Of a stretch of 64,000 nt of DNA, positions 45,230-55,511 are shown in pieces. Both the position numbers and the translations under genes were made by a program. The notes under the pieces were generated by a model. The model saw only the letters and a list, made by a program, of their open reading frames with translations. It did no database searches and was not told where the DNA came from. The DNA comes from Akanthomyces muscarius. Its lineage: Eukaryota > Ascomycota > Sordariomycetes > Hypocreales > Cordycipitaceae. The stretch spans positions 3,658,001-3,722,000 of the forward strand of contig NC_079245.1 of NCBI RefSeq assembly GCF_028009165.1, in the 5' to 3' direction. Numbering within the stretch: position 1 is the stretch's first letter; the number at the start of each line of letters is the position of its first letter.

Positions 45230-46221
45230 GTCACTGTAGCATCATTTTTCGGTGTCAGAATTCTCCAAGAATAAATTGAGCGCATACGTCCTGTTGTTTG
45301 TCTGTTCCTCAAATGGCTGGTGCAGGCCACAGTCACACTGTTGTCGGGAAAGCTTGAAAGCCACGACGATTGCAGTAGCTGCCTCGCATTTAAGCGCTCT
45401 TCTAGATTCGGTCTAACCATAGACCTTATGAAATGCAAGAATCTTTTTTTGCAGGCTATCGGGAGATGTCGACCTCCCAACACGAGCTTCGTGGGCGAGA
45501 CGAAATGGCGAACGTGTCAGCTTTTTTGTGCGTTTGCTTTGAGTGCAAGATCAATGCGTATATCTTGACCGTGGTTTTCTGCATTGCTGGAAATTTTTCT
45601 GTTTTCCCAAAAGGTAACTGCTCCTATGAAAGTCAGTTGGTCACGTCGCTAGGCATGAACATTTGCATGCTTGGCCGTCATTTGCCACTATGCCACGACG
45701 TAGGCGAGCTTCACAATCGAACAGCAAGTCACAGGTAGTACTGTGAAAAAAAATGGGAAAAAGTCCTGTGCAGCAGAGCGAAACTTGTTCTTGGACGAAA
45801 TGCGCTAGATGACTTGTGCGCGGACTGCAATTGTCGCTTGTTGAGAAAGCAGCTGGTCTAGGTTAGCAGAGAGCTGCCTGGAGGGTGAAGCTTGCTGACA
45901 GGCGCAGCCGAATTCCCAGCGTGCCAGCCAGCTCGGCCGCTGCTGGGAGGCGTCAGGCCAGTTCTGCGGGAGAGTCCGGGTAGCAGCCCCACCAGCCAAT
46001 CAGCGTCGCCCAATTTCCCAGCTTTGCACACATTACGCTGCGAAAAGAATTGGCGCCTCAGGCAGCCCAGTCAAGGACCCGTCCCAAAACTTTCGGCAAA
46101 GGTCACCATCACCACCCAGCAAGGAAAAAGACCTCACAACCGAATCCTTCGACTCCCACCACCCTCTCCCTCGGTCGTCCCCGATTTGCGAAACCCCGCC
46201 GGTCTCTTTTCCAATCGCACA
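45230..46221. other. intergenic region with Rieske promoter
   Basis: No supported gene. Short Cys-rich frames at 45320-45738 overlap each other in different frames with no signal peptide or domain. The last 250 bases are GC-rich promoter with a CCAAT box. Confidence 0.5.
45996..46000 (+). promoter_or_regulatory. CCAAT box upstream of Rieske gene
   Basis: AGCCAATCAGCG, 222 bases before the start codon. CCAAT boxes bound by the HAP complex control respiratory-chain genes in fungi, so the position and gene fit; binding itself is inferred. Confidence 0.45.
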
Positions 46222-47211
46222 ATGGCTGCTCTTTCGACTGCTTCTCGCCTGTGCCTGCGCGCCGCGGCCAAGCCCGCCGTGCCCGCTGTGCGCGCCCTGA
46301 GCAGCACCGCCATGCGCTCCGACGGCGCCCCCAGCTACAGCAGCCCCTTCAAGGGCGAGACCAAGGGCTCCCAGATCCCCGACTTTGGAAAGTACATGTC
46401 CGCCAAGTCCGAGAACAGCAACAAGGTCTTTTCCTACTTCATGGTCGGTGCCATCGGCGCCCTGACTGCCGCCGGCGCCAAGAGCACTGTTCAAGGTAAG
46501 AAATTCCATCAGCCCGAGAGGAGAATGACGTGTTTGGGATACACAACGATCGATTTCCAAGCGATACTTGATCCAATTAACCGCCAATGGCTGTCCCATG
46601 CGCCCCAAACGCGACCCATTGGGGGCTTCAATTGAAATGCGAGTTGCTGACGCTGGCTGTCATGATAGAGTTCCTTGTCAACATGTCCGCCTCTGCCGAC
46701 GTTTTGGCCATGGCCAAGGCCGAGGTCGACCTCAACACCATCCCCGAGGGCAAGAACGTAAGCCTCTTCAACTAGTTCCGCCGCTCGACTCCCATGTGAA
46801 AGCTAACGGACTCTTCCTTCGCAGGTCATTATCAAGTGGCGTGGTAAGCCCGTCTTCATTCGCCACCGTACCGCCGACGAGATTGCCGAGGCCAACAAGG
46901 TCGAGGTTTCCTCCCTCCGTGACCCCCAGTCCGATGACGACCGCGTCCAGAAGCCCGAGTGGCTCGTCATGCTGGGTACGTCGGATCTGACCCGACCCTC
47001 CAGATTCTTGAGAGCTAACATTAGTACAGGTGTCTGCACCCATCTGGGTTGTGTCCCCATTGGCGAGGCTGGTGACTACGGCGGCTGGTTCTGCCCCTGC
47101 CACGGCTCCCACTACGACATCTCCGGCCGTATAAGACGAGGCCCTGCCCCTCTCAACCTCGAGATTCCCGCCTACGAATTTCCCGAGGAGGACAAGCTCG
47201 TCATTGGTTAA
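46222..47211 (+). CDS. Rieske iron-sulfur protein of complex III
   Basis: Four exons, 46222-46495, 46669-46757, 46825-46975 and 47030-47211, give 231 residues. This is the ubiquinol-cytochrome c reductase [2Fe-2S] subunit, equivalent to yeast Rip1 and Neurospora fes-1, which passes electrons from ubiquinol to cytochrome c1 in the inner mitochondrial membrane. The Arg/Ala-rich N-terminus ([19 protein letters not shown]) is a mitochondrial presequence. A transmembrane helix lies near 70-90. The cluster ligands are in CTHLGC (Cys174, His176) and CPCHGSH (Cys193, His196), and the bridging disulfide pair Cys179-Cys195 is present. The protein ends in the family's typical [13 protein letters not shown] segment. 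Nothing is unusual about it. Confidence 0.97.
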
Positions 47212-47962
47212 AGAATCCGAAACCTGAAAAAAGAACAACTATTACGACATGCCGAAATACACACGACACGCCAATTTGCGTTGTAACAATATAAAGACGG
47301 TGTTCTTTGTGTCGAGTTTTTGAAGGACGAAAGGAAGAGGCCAAGGCATTAGAGAGCAACAGGTGTTTTTGTTTCGGGGAGAATAGCAAGAGGGAAAGGA
47401 AGAAAAAAGGACAAAGATTATCCCCCCAAGACCATGGGCATCGATATCTCGTTTCCCTTTTCCTTGCATTAGACGGCGGGGAACTGCTACAGGCAAACAT
47501 TGTATAAATTCAAAAATGTCCCATGAATTAATTTTCTTTTGTTTCAAGAATGGCCACAGCCTTGACATTCAGAGCGCGTGTGATCAGAACGCCGCACCTC
47601 GCAATCTCCCAGGACATGCTTGTGACTGTCGAATGCAACCATGCAAGAGGACATGTGCGGTGCACCATTTGTAATGGTGCACCGTAGACATGCATCCGGC
47701 ACAAACACAGCGAGAGAAACACCCATTCAATATGTTCTATAGTTTAGTTCTGCTGGGTCGTGCGGCCTCTTTGTGGGATTAAAGCATGGCGCAACAAGCT
47801 TCAAGGTATTTCAGGCAGCTGAGTAAGTTGATAAAACCATATCATAGTCTATTTCATAAACTTCTAAGATTGAATTTACATTTTCGCCAAGTTTTGTGTT
47901 CAGCGGTACAAAGGAGGTCTTATACAGAGCTATTCAGCTGCCACCACACAAGCAGAGCGTAC
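47212..47962. other. intergenic region
   Basis: Convergent 3' flanks of the Rieske and MFS genes. A short inverted repeat (GTGCGGTGCACCATT / AATGGTGCACCG) at about 47655-47685 is the only structure seen. Confidence 0.5.
47655..47684. repeat. short inverted repeat
   Basis: CGGTGCACCATT at 47657-47668 is followed, after the four bases TGTA, by its exact complement AATGGTGCACCG at 47673-47684. This makes a perfect 12-base stem with a 4-base loop in the 3' intergenic DNA between convergent genes. It could fold in a transcript; the role is unknown. Confidence 0.75.
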
Positions 47963-49646
47963 CTATTTTTCTTGCTCGCCATTGCCCACTGCTGGAGTCG
48001 AATCTTCATTTGAAGTCGTTTCCAGCGCACTCTCTTCGTCGTGACCGTTTCCAGACCGCACGCTCTGATCTTTCGGCTGACCCCCCGTAGCCTTGTCTTT
48101 TTCACCTGTCGGCGAGAACTTGCTTCTCGCACGAATCTGCGGGCCATATTTATAGAAGAGGAAAGGAATAATGGCCAGAAGGGCCCCTACGCCGCCGACT
48201 AGGGAACCGCCACCACCAACGCCCATGGCGGAGAACATTTGACGTGTAAACAAGGGCGCGGCAGCACCACCGGCAGACCGCACGACAGTGTTGGCCGCGA
48301 GGGCGGAGGCGGCATAGATGAGGTATACGTCGACGAGGTAGTTGAAGTAGGAGACAAACACTAGCAACATGTTGGCGGACAGAACGCCGCCGCCGATAGT
48401 AGGGACGATCCAGTGCACAGAGCTGTGGACGTGTTAGATGGCCAGTAAATATCGAGTAGACGGGAGAAGCTTACTTGTAATTCGCGGACCATGCAAGCCA
48501 GAACATGCCGATGAAGAAGCCAATGCCACCAATCATGGCGAGCGGCAACCGATCTTCGGGTGTCATTTCAGACATTTTAAGTTTGCCATTGGCAATCTTC
48601 TTTTGTCTTATGTGCGAGTCCACAGCGACAATCGTTCCACCACAGGCAGCTCCGATGGCTGTGCCAAGAAGCGGCAGCTCGCCAATGCCGGCGTTCCATC
48701 CACGCATCTCCTGAAAGACGATGGGATAGATGGAGAAGAGCATATAAAGCAGCATATAGACAACAGCCAGGTAGATGGCACAAAGCAGCGAAATCGTGTC
48801 AAAGAGAATGATCCAAGGGCGCGTCAGAGCGACCTTGTATGCCGCTCCCAGAGAGCGATCCGAGTCCTCGATCTGCGCCTTGACGTCGAAGCCGTTGGCG
48901 CGGGCGCGCTTGGCCTTTTGCATCAGGACAATGGGCGGGTACGTCTCGGGGATGGTGATGACGAGCAGCATGGTGAAGGCGCCGAGCCACAGCAGCATCC
49001 AGAAGCACCAGCGCCAGCCCTCGTCGCCCTTTGTGAGCTGCAGGAAGCCGGCGACGACGGGCCCGACGGCGGGGCCGATCCAGACCATGGTCGAGAAGCA
49101 AGCAAAGGCCGTGGCGCGGTGCACGGGGTTCCAGAGGTCGACGAGCACGCCGGGCGCGTTGCTCAGCGGCGCCGACGCAAACGTGCCCGTGAGGAAGCGG
49201 CCGACGAGCAGCGCGGCAAAGTTGGGCGGCCACGACGTCAGGAAGCTAAAGGCGACGTAGCCGGCAAAGGTGATGATGAAGATGAGCCGCCGGCCGTAGA
49301 ACTCGCTGAGCGGCGCGAAGAGGAGCGGCCCGGAGCAGTACCCCAGCAGGAAGAGCGTGACGGTGAGGGCGGACACCTCGGACGACACGTGAAAGTGCTT
49401 GTTGAGGGACATGCTGACGGCGCTGGGCGCGGACGAGGCCATGGTGGCGTTGAGGACGAGCAGCACGGCGATGACGGATATGCCGGCGCGGCGGGCCATG
49501 GTCCAGTTCATGGGGTTCTCGGGGTCGTCGGGCGCAAAGTCGACGTAGCCATTGCTGTTGAGAAAGGGCTCTTTGGAGTGGTCGAGCTTCTTGGTCCGTA
49601 TGGGCTTGTTGGTGGCCGAGGAGAAGACTCTGCTGATGGCCTCCAT
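47963..49646 (-). CDS. MFS exporter, drug:H+ antiporter-1 / polyamine type
   Basis: Two exons on the minus strand, 49646-48475 and 48422-47963, give 543 residues. The intron (48423-48474) begins GTAAGC and joins in phase at an Asn codon. Twelve hydrophobic segments with a cytosolic middle loop fit the DHA1 class. The PENPMNWTMARR segment before helix 1, the LSEFYGRR loop after helix 2 and the GRFLTGTFASAPL segment are typical of fungal polyamine/fluconazole-type exporters (Tpo, Flu1 group). The C-terminal tail is long and polar. Such proteins export polyamines, azoles or secondary metabolites from the plasma membrane. The first exon is GC-rich. The substrate cannot be told from sequence. Confidence 0.9.
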
Positions 49647-51245
49647 GTTGCAGAGAGTGTTGGACCGTAGTCCTGATGCGAATAATGACGGTTCGTGTTA
49701 CTCGTCGTCGGGCTTTGGGATTACTGCTGCGTTTTATACGGCTGATGTGATCTTTAATGCGTGTTTGGTGACTGTGCAAATCATGTCTTGGGTCTAGTGC
49801 CAGTACAAAGGACCAAAGGTCTTGGATTAGGGATTGGAGAGGACAATGCTATTTAGATGGCTCAAACATCGGCACATAGCGGCTTGCTTTGGGCCGATTT
49901 AAACGCGAAGTCCCTTGCGTCGCTCGCAGGAGGTCCGGCTCCGACTGTCTTCCTCCAATCGCGTGGTGTCGTCATAGTCCTCGTCTTAGAGCGGTTCTGG
50001 TAAGATTTCAAATACTCTGCGCTAAGTGCCTCCGCGGAGAATTTTTCTGCGAATACTGATACTGCCGCAAGCACACACTTGTTTTGTTAATTAGCGGCGG
50101 CCGAACCCACCGTTTCGATGGTTTCCGATGGCCACGACAGGGTCATATTCCGACTGATCCACCAGTTGACGCGATGACTGCATCAAGGACTTGAGCAAGG
50201 ATTTACTTGCTGCAACGATCGCAGGTGAAATCTTTTATTGCTTTGATTGACGACAGTGCCAGTATCTGAGTTGCGCAACCAGTCGCTCTTCAAAACCTGC
50301 CCCGGATTTAAGGACGAGTTCCGCGGACATGGGCGCTCTGTGGCCCTCTTCCCCAGTCTTTTCGTCTTACATCGAGCCTATGATATCATGCCAGGCGATG
50401 CTGGCTTCCGACACGTCCGGCTTGTGCCCACGTTGCCATTGGCTTTTGACAATCTTTCTTGCCTTTATAAGCACCTTCTGCCACGTTGTGAGGGCATTTT
50501 TTCATCTCGAGTTCTGCTGCGCCTCGAGAATACTCACTTACTAGTTGTTGTATTTGCCGAGTCGGCACACTCGGCCAGCCCAGCAGCGGAAGACTGTCTG
50601 ACTGCAACGGGCCATGGCGGCTGAACTCTATCAGTAGCGCTGCGCATTAGTCGAACCTCTCTGTGTGGACAACGGAGAGTGCCATAAGCCAGTGCATGGA
50701 TATTTCACCAAATACAAAGAGGCTCTTCCCGCCGTTATACATATATTAATAATAGGTACTGCACCCCGCCGATTCGGAGGCAGCATGGGAGGCGCTCCCG
50801 GAAGTCCCACACGCTATCCATATTAAATGGAGGACTCCGTTTCCGGCCTGCAGCAAGTATTTGCGACCGCAGGATTTGGACACTTGCGTACAGGCGTACA
50901 TGGATGGCAGCTTGAACATGAGTTTTGGGCCTTGCGTGTGCATGCACATCTGCTCTTATACCCCCCTCTTCCATAGTAGATCGATGCAGGACAATGCAAA
51001 GTCTCTGGCGGTTGCTGCAAGGCAAAGCCTCGCCGGCGATAGCACCGTTTTGCCTGCCCCATTGGGATTGGAAACCGGGTACTGACCGTCGCACCGGGTC
51101 CCTTACCCGGCCTTGAACGGAGCTTCAGAGACAAACATCCTAGCTTTCCCCGCGTCGACCAATTCTTTTTAAAAAGCCGTCCCCAGGAACTCAATCTGTA
51201 ACACCTTGTCGTGACAATTCATCCTGTCAATTGAAGTTGCAAGTC
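49647..51245. other. 1.6-kb intergenic region
   Basis: Divergent promoter region between the MFS and M20 peptidase genes. Open frames of 60-125 codons overlap on both strands without a domain or signal peptide, so none is called. Confidence 0.5.
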
Positions 51246-53081
51246 ATGGCTTTTTCCAAGCTTGCTTTGCTCGTCGGTGCGGCGGGCGTTTCTGCTCTCG
51301 TCGCGCAGACCCCGGCCCGCTCCGTCGGCGCCGTCGACATCGCCTCCGAGTGTCGGCTTCCTCCAGCCATTGACCCGTCCAAGGATGGCCTGCCGCACAG
51401 CTCCAAGCTCTGGAGCGGCAAGGCCGCGCTCAAGAAGCAGGTCGAGCGCCACCAGGCCATTGTCCGCGTCCCGTCCATTTGCTTCGATGATCTAGGCGAG
51501 ATTGGCAAGGACAAGCGCTGGGAGCCCTTTAAAGAGCTGCACAAGGTGATTGAGAAGACGTACCCCACAATGTAAGTCGCCAGTCCATTCTGAAGCCTCT
51601 GATATCCCACAAAGACTGACAAATTGCAGTTACAAGCGCGCCAAGGTGGAAAAGATCAACACATATGGCCTGCTGTACACGATCGAGGGAACCGACTCGT
51701 CCCTCAAGCCTACGCTGCTGATGGCCCACGAGGATGTCGTTCCTGTCGCCGACGAGTCCACATGGACCTATCCTCCCTTCGACGCCCACTACGACGGCCA
51801 GTTCCTCTGGGGCCGCGGCTCCAGCGACGACAAGAACAGTCTGACGGCCATCATGTCGACCCTCGAGACGATGCTCGCCGACACCGAGTGGAAGCCCCGC
51901 CGCACCGTGCTGGTCGCCTTCGGCTTCGACGAGGAGTGCTCTGGCTTCCGCGGCGCGCAAAAGATTGCCGCCGAGCTGACCAAGCGCTACGGCGACGACG
52001 GCCTCGCCGTCATCATCGACGAGGGCGGCTTCGGCATCCAGACCATTGGCGACGTCAAGTACGTCCTGCCCAGCATCACCGAAAAGGGCCACGTCGATGT
52101 GTGGTTTGAGCTGCACGTCGTCGGCGGCCACAGCTCGATTCCCTTTCCCCACACCGGCATCGGCATCATCGCCGAGATTGTCAAGACGCTCGAGGCGAAC
52201 CCCTACGCGCCTGTCCTCACCAAGGAGAACCCCGTCTACGCACACATGGCCTGCCTGGCGCGCTACTCCCCCGACGAGATCCCCGAAGTCACCGAGCGTG
52301 TCCGCAGCGGCGACGTCCAGGGCATCGCCGAGGTCCTGGACGGCTCCGGTCTCATGCAGTCCTTCATGGTGCGTACCTCGCAGGCAGTCGACTTTATCAG
52401 CGGCGGCCAAAAGATCAATGCCATGCCGGAGAAGACAACCCTCGGCGTCAACTACCGCGTGACGCTGGACGACGGCATCCCCAAGGTCCTGCACAACATT
52501 GTCCGCTACATCGACCCCATTGTCAAAAAGTACAACCTCTCCGTCTCGGCGTTTGAGGGCGACGAGGACTATGCGGCGTACGCGGGCAAGGCTGCCGCTG
52601 CGCCCATGGCCGGCAAGGGCGACAAGATCGACGCCAAGTACGAGGTCGACTGGCAGGGCAAGCTCATCATCAAGACGGCCGAGACTTCGCAGCCCGCCAA
52701 CGTCTCGCCGATGCACGGCAAGGTCTGGGACACCTTTTCCGGTACTGCCCAGCACAGCCTCGCGTTTGACGGCACCGTCGTCCCTGTCGGCGAGACCATG
52801 ACTGGCAACACCGACACTCGCCACTACCAGAGTAAGTTGAATGCCCTTGAGCCTAATTGGACTTGATTAGTTTTAACAAATTGCCGCTAGACCTCACCCC
52901 CAACATCTACCGCTTCACTCCTGCTACTCCCGGATCGACCACCGGAATCCACACCATCGATGAGCGCGTCGACATGCACGAGCACATGAAGATGCTGTCG
53001 TTTTACTATGACTTTATCCGCAATTTTGACGCCGCCGTGCTCGAGGGCGAGAGCCAGGGCGAAGATAACCAGGAGCTGTAG
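51246..53081 (+). CDS. M20 metallopeptidase, vacuolar Gly-X carboxypeptidase (CPS1-like)
   Basis: Three exons, 51246-51571, 51630-52831 and 52891-53081, give 572 residues. A hydrophobic N-terminus (MAFSKLALLVGAAGVSALVA) is a signal peptide or anchor. The M20 zinc site is complete: His142 and Asp144 in LLMAHEDVVPV, the bridging Asp175 in WGRGSSDDKNS, and the catalytic Glu pair 210-211 in FGFDEECSG. The lid domain shows LHVVGGHSSIP. The length and order match yeast CPS1, which releases C-terminal residues from peptides in the vacuole, and animal PM20D1, which makes and breaks N-acyl amino acids. The secreted or vacuolar location is not settled. It is divergent from the MFS gene and convergent with the P450 gene. 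Confidence 0.92.
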
Positions 53082-53730
53082 AGGCAGAGCTATATAGAAC
53101 TAACCTGGCAATGGTATTCAGCCTGGTTGCGCGATAATTGCGCCTCCTATACATGCATAAATTTTGAATTAGCTCTAATATTTAAGCTTTAACCACCAAA
53201 CAAACATATTCTTAACGTCTGGCTTGTCTACTCTAGTGAAATGATAGCAAGATACACTACTGAGCTCGCCTCTGACTTCCTCGTTGCTGCCGTTCGGCTA
53301 GTTCCTATTCCCCCGCACCGGAACCGAAAACCAAATTCAATCCGCACGAGATCATAGGCCTAAATCTTCAATCAGAGGCAATTCCTACGCGATACAGTTG
53401 TGGCGTCGGAAGAAACGTTCACTAAGTGCGCCTCGTCGCGATCCTCCGACACTACTGAAGCGAGTGGCTTGACGGTCACCCAGTGTTAACAGCCACGTGT
53501 ATGTCGCGACTATGCTAGGGGCCGCGGAAAAAAACCCTTTACTGACAGTAACGAGCTCTCCTTTATTGTAGAAGCGTTGTCAATGAGAAGAGATCCAATT
53601 TGGTAGACTAAGTAGATGCAGTGACAATGCTAGAAGCTAGACAATGTGACCACGCCGGGCCAGCAAAAAGCACAAAACACCATTCCCAAACAAACTGTAA
53701 AGCACAAACTCCACCTCGCGCTATGTCTCA
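53082..53730. other. intergenic region
   Basis: Shared 3' flank of the convergent M20 peptidase and P450 genes. AT-rich at 53150-53200; no gene seen. Confidence 0.5.
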
Positions 53731-55511
53731 TCACGCCAAGTCAAGATCGATTTCGGCTTCGCGACGGCGGAAGCGCAGCGCGACCATGGGGTCAGACACG
53801 AGCGACAGGCCATTCTCATACACCTGCGACTCGACATTCTCGGGTAGCTCAAAGTCGTACTTGATGAGGATGCCGAGAAGAGCGACCTTGATCTCGTTGG
53901 CGGCGAAGAAGCGGCCGGGGCAGGCGTGCTGGCCGTGGCCAAAGGCATTGTGCTCGGGCGTGGTCGAGACGAGGTGGGCGGCGTTTTGCCTCTCCGGGTC
54001 GTCGCGCATGCGGACAAAGCGGTACGGGTCCCACGTGTCGGGATTCTCGTGGTTGGAGGCGTCGCGGAAGTGAGTCGAGGTGACGCCCAGCTTCTGGCCC
54101 TTTTTGAGTGGCGTGCCGTCCTCGAGGGTAAAGCTCTCCTTGACAAGACGAGCCATGGAAACTTTGCGCCAAATGTTAGTCGGTTGCCAAGGAACGTCCG
54201 TTTGACTGCATGCACTTACTCTGAGAAATGGGCTTCATGCGCTGCGTCTCCTTGATGGTGCTGTCCAGAAGCTTCATCTTGTAGAGGGCCGTCTTCTCCC
54301 AGCCGTCAGAGCGGTAGACGGAAACAATCTCCTCGCGCAGCGCCGGGATGATCTCGGGATTCTTGGCGATGCGGAGCAGCGTCTCGGAGAGCAGGTCGGT
54401 GGTGGTGTGGATGGCGGCCAGGGAGAGGGCCAGCTGGAAGTTGACGGGCTCGAAAAATCTCTTGGGGTCGGCAGTAGCGAACCAGTCCAAGGCGTCGTTG
54501 GACTCGACATAGGGCTTCCCGGCGGCGGCGGCGGCGTCGCGGGCAGCGTAGCGCTTCTCGATGACGGGCTTGATGACGGTATGCGCCTCCACGAGCATGG
54601 CCTGGGTGGTGCGGCAGGACGAGAGGAAGCGGTTCACAATGGGGCGCAGGAGGTAGGGCCACTGGCGGAGCTCCTCGGCGGCGTTGAAGGAGGCGACGGT
54701 GTACTCCTTGGTGACGCGCAGCCAGTCCTCGTTGCGGCAGAGCTCGTCGCCGAGAAAGACGCGGGAGGAAATGCGGGCGACGAGCTGGAGGATGGTCTGG
54801 CGGACATTGGCCTCGTGCCATTCTGGCGATGTGGTCAGCCAAGACTTTAACAGAGCGCGGAGCGTCATGTAACATACCAGGGCTGTCAGTCAGAAGCTCG
54901 CTCAGGGCAAGCGAAGTTTCATCTGCAAGAGGGGCGGTAACCTTGGCTGTTTGGGCTGTTAATGACAGGGCGTGTTTATGTTGTTTCGGCAAGTGTTGCT
55001 CACCAAGCTGCTTGGTCAGATCCTTGCGAACAATGTTTTGAATAAGGTGATCGCTCTGGCCGAGGGTGAAGGGCTCGAAACCGTGGAGGTGGCTGTGGAA
55101 GGCCTACGAGCTAATGTTAGCGAAATGCAAAGCAGTGATGAGTCGGATACGCACCTCCATGGTGACCTCCATGAAGCCAAGTCTAGGGTCGTTGCGAATT
55201 TCATTCGCCATGTTCGGAGGTAGAATGGTCATGGGACCCATGTCGCCGTTGATGACGACAGGCTTGTTGGGGTTCTTGGCGAACCAGTCTCGGAGGAGCG
55301 TGGCGGCATTCTTCTGGAAGTTGGCCTTGATTCGGCGATCCGAGATCTCAAATGTGCCCTTGGGGTTGAGGGTCGGCAGCTTGGAGGCGGTCGATATGCG
55401 AAAGACTACGGCGATGACGGCGGCAATAATGGAGGCGAGGATGATGGGCACCGGCTTGAGCGCGGCCTCCTGAGGCAGGGCCTCGAGGTAGCTCATGAGA
55501 CCAGCAATCAT
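53731..55511 (-). CDS. cytochrome P450 monooxygenase
   Basis: Five exons on the minus strand, 55511-55155, 55103-55004, 54955-54878, 54822-54220 and 54161-53731, give 522 residues, the usual length for a microsomal fungal P450. All four introns (48-58 bases) join in phase. A single N-terminal membrane anchor lies near 20-38. The I-helix region reads LSLAAIHTTTDLLSE, the ExxR pair is Glu370-Arg373, and the heme loop is FGHGQHACPG with Cys460 as the iron ligand. The GHG.HACPGRFFA form is shared with the fungal ent-kaurene oxidase-like and CYP68/CYP503-like groups that act in terpenoid and other secondary pathways. There is no terpene or polyketide synthase nearby, so the substrate is unknown. 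The start could instead be residue 6 (MSYLEALPQ). Confidence 0.92.

Noticed and set aside
45320..45738. Small Cys-containing frames after the chitinase, considered as a toxic partner peptide
   Set aside because: No signal peptide, overlapping frames and no splice support; there is no evidence of a secreted partner.
48438..49670. A 410-codon plus-strand frame opposite the MFS gene
   Set aside because: Antisense shadow of a GC-rich coding exon; its Arg/Gly/Asp/Val-rich translation has no domain, while the minus strand gives a complete transporter.
51529..52824. A 431-codon minus-strand frame opposite the M20 peptidase
   Set aside because: Antisense shadow in GC-rich coding DNA; the plus strand carries all M20 active-site residues.
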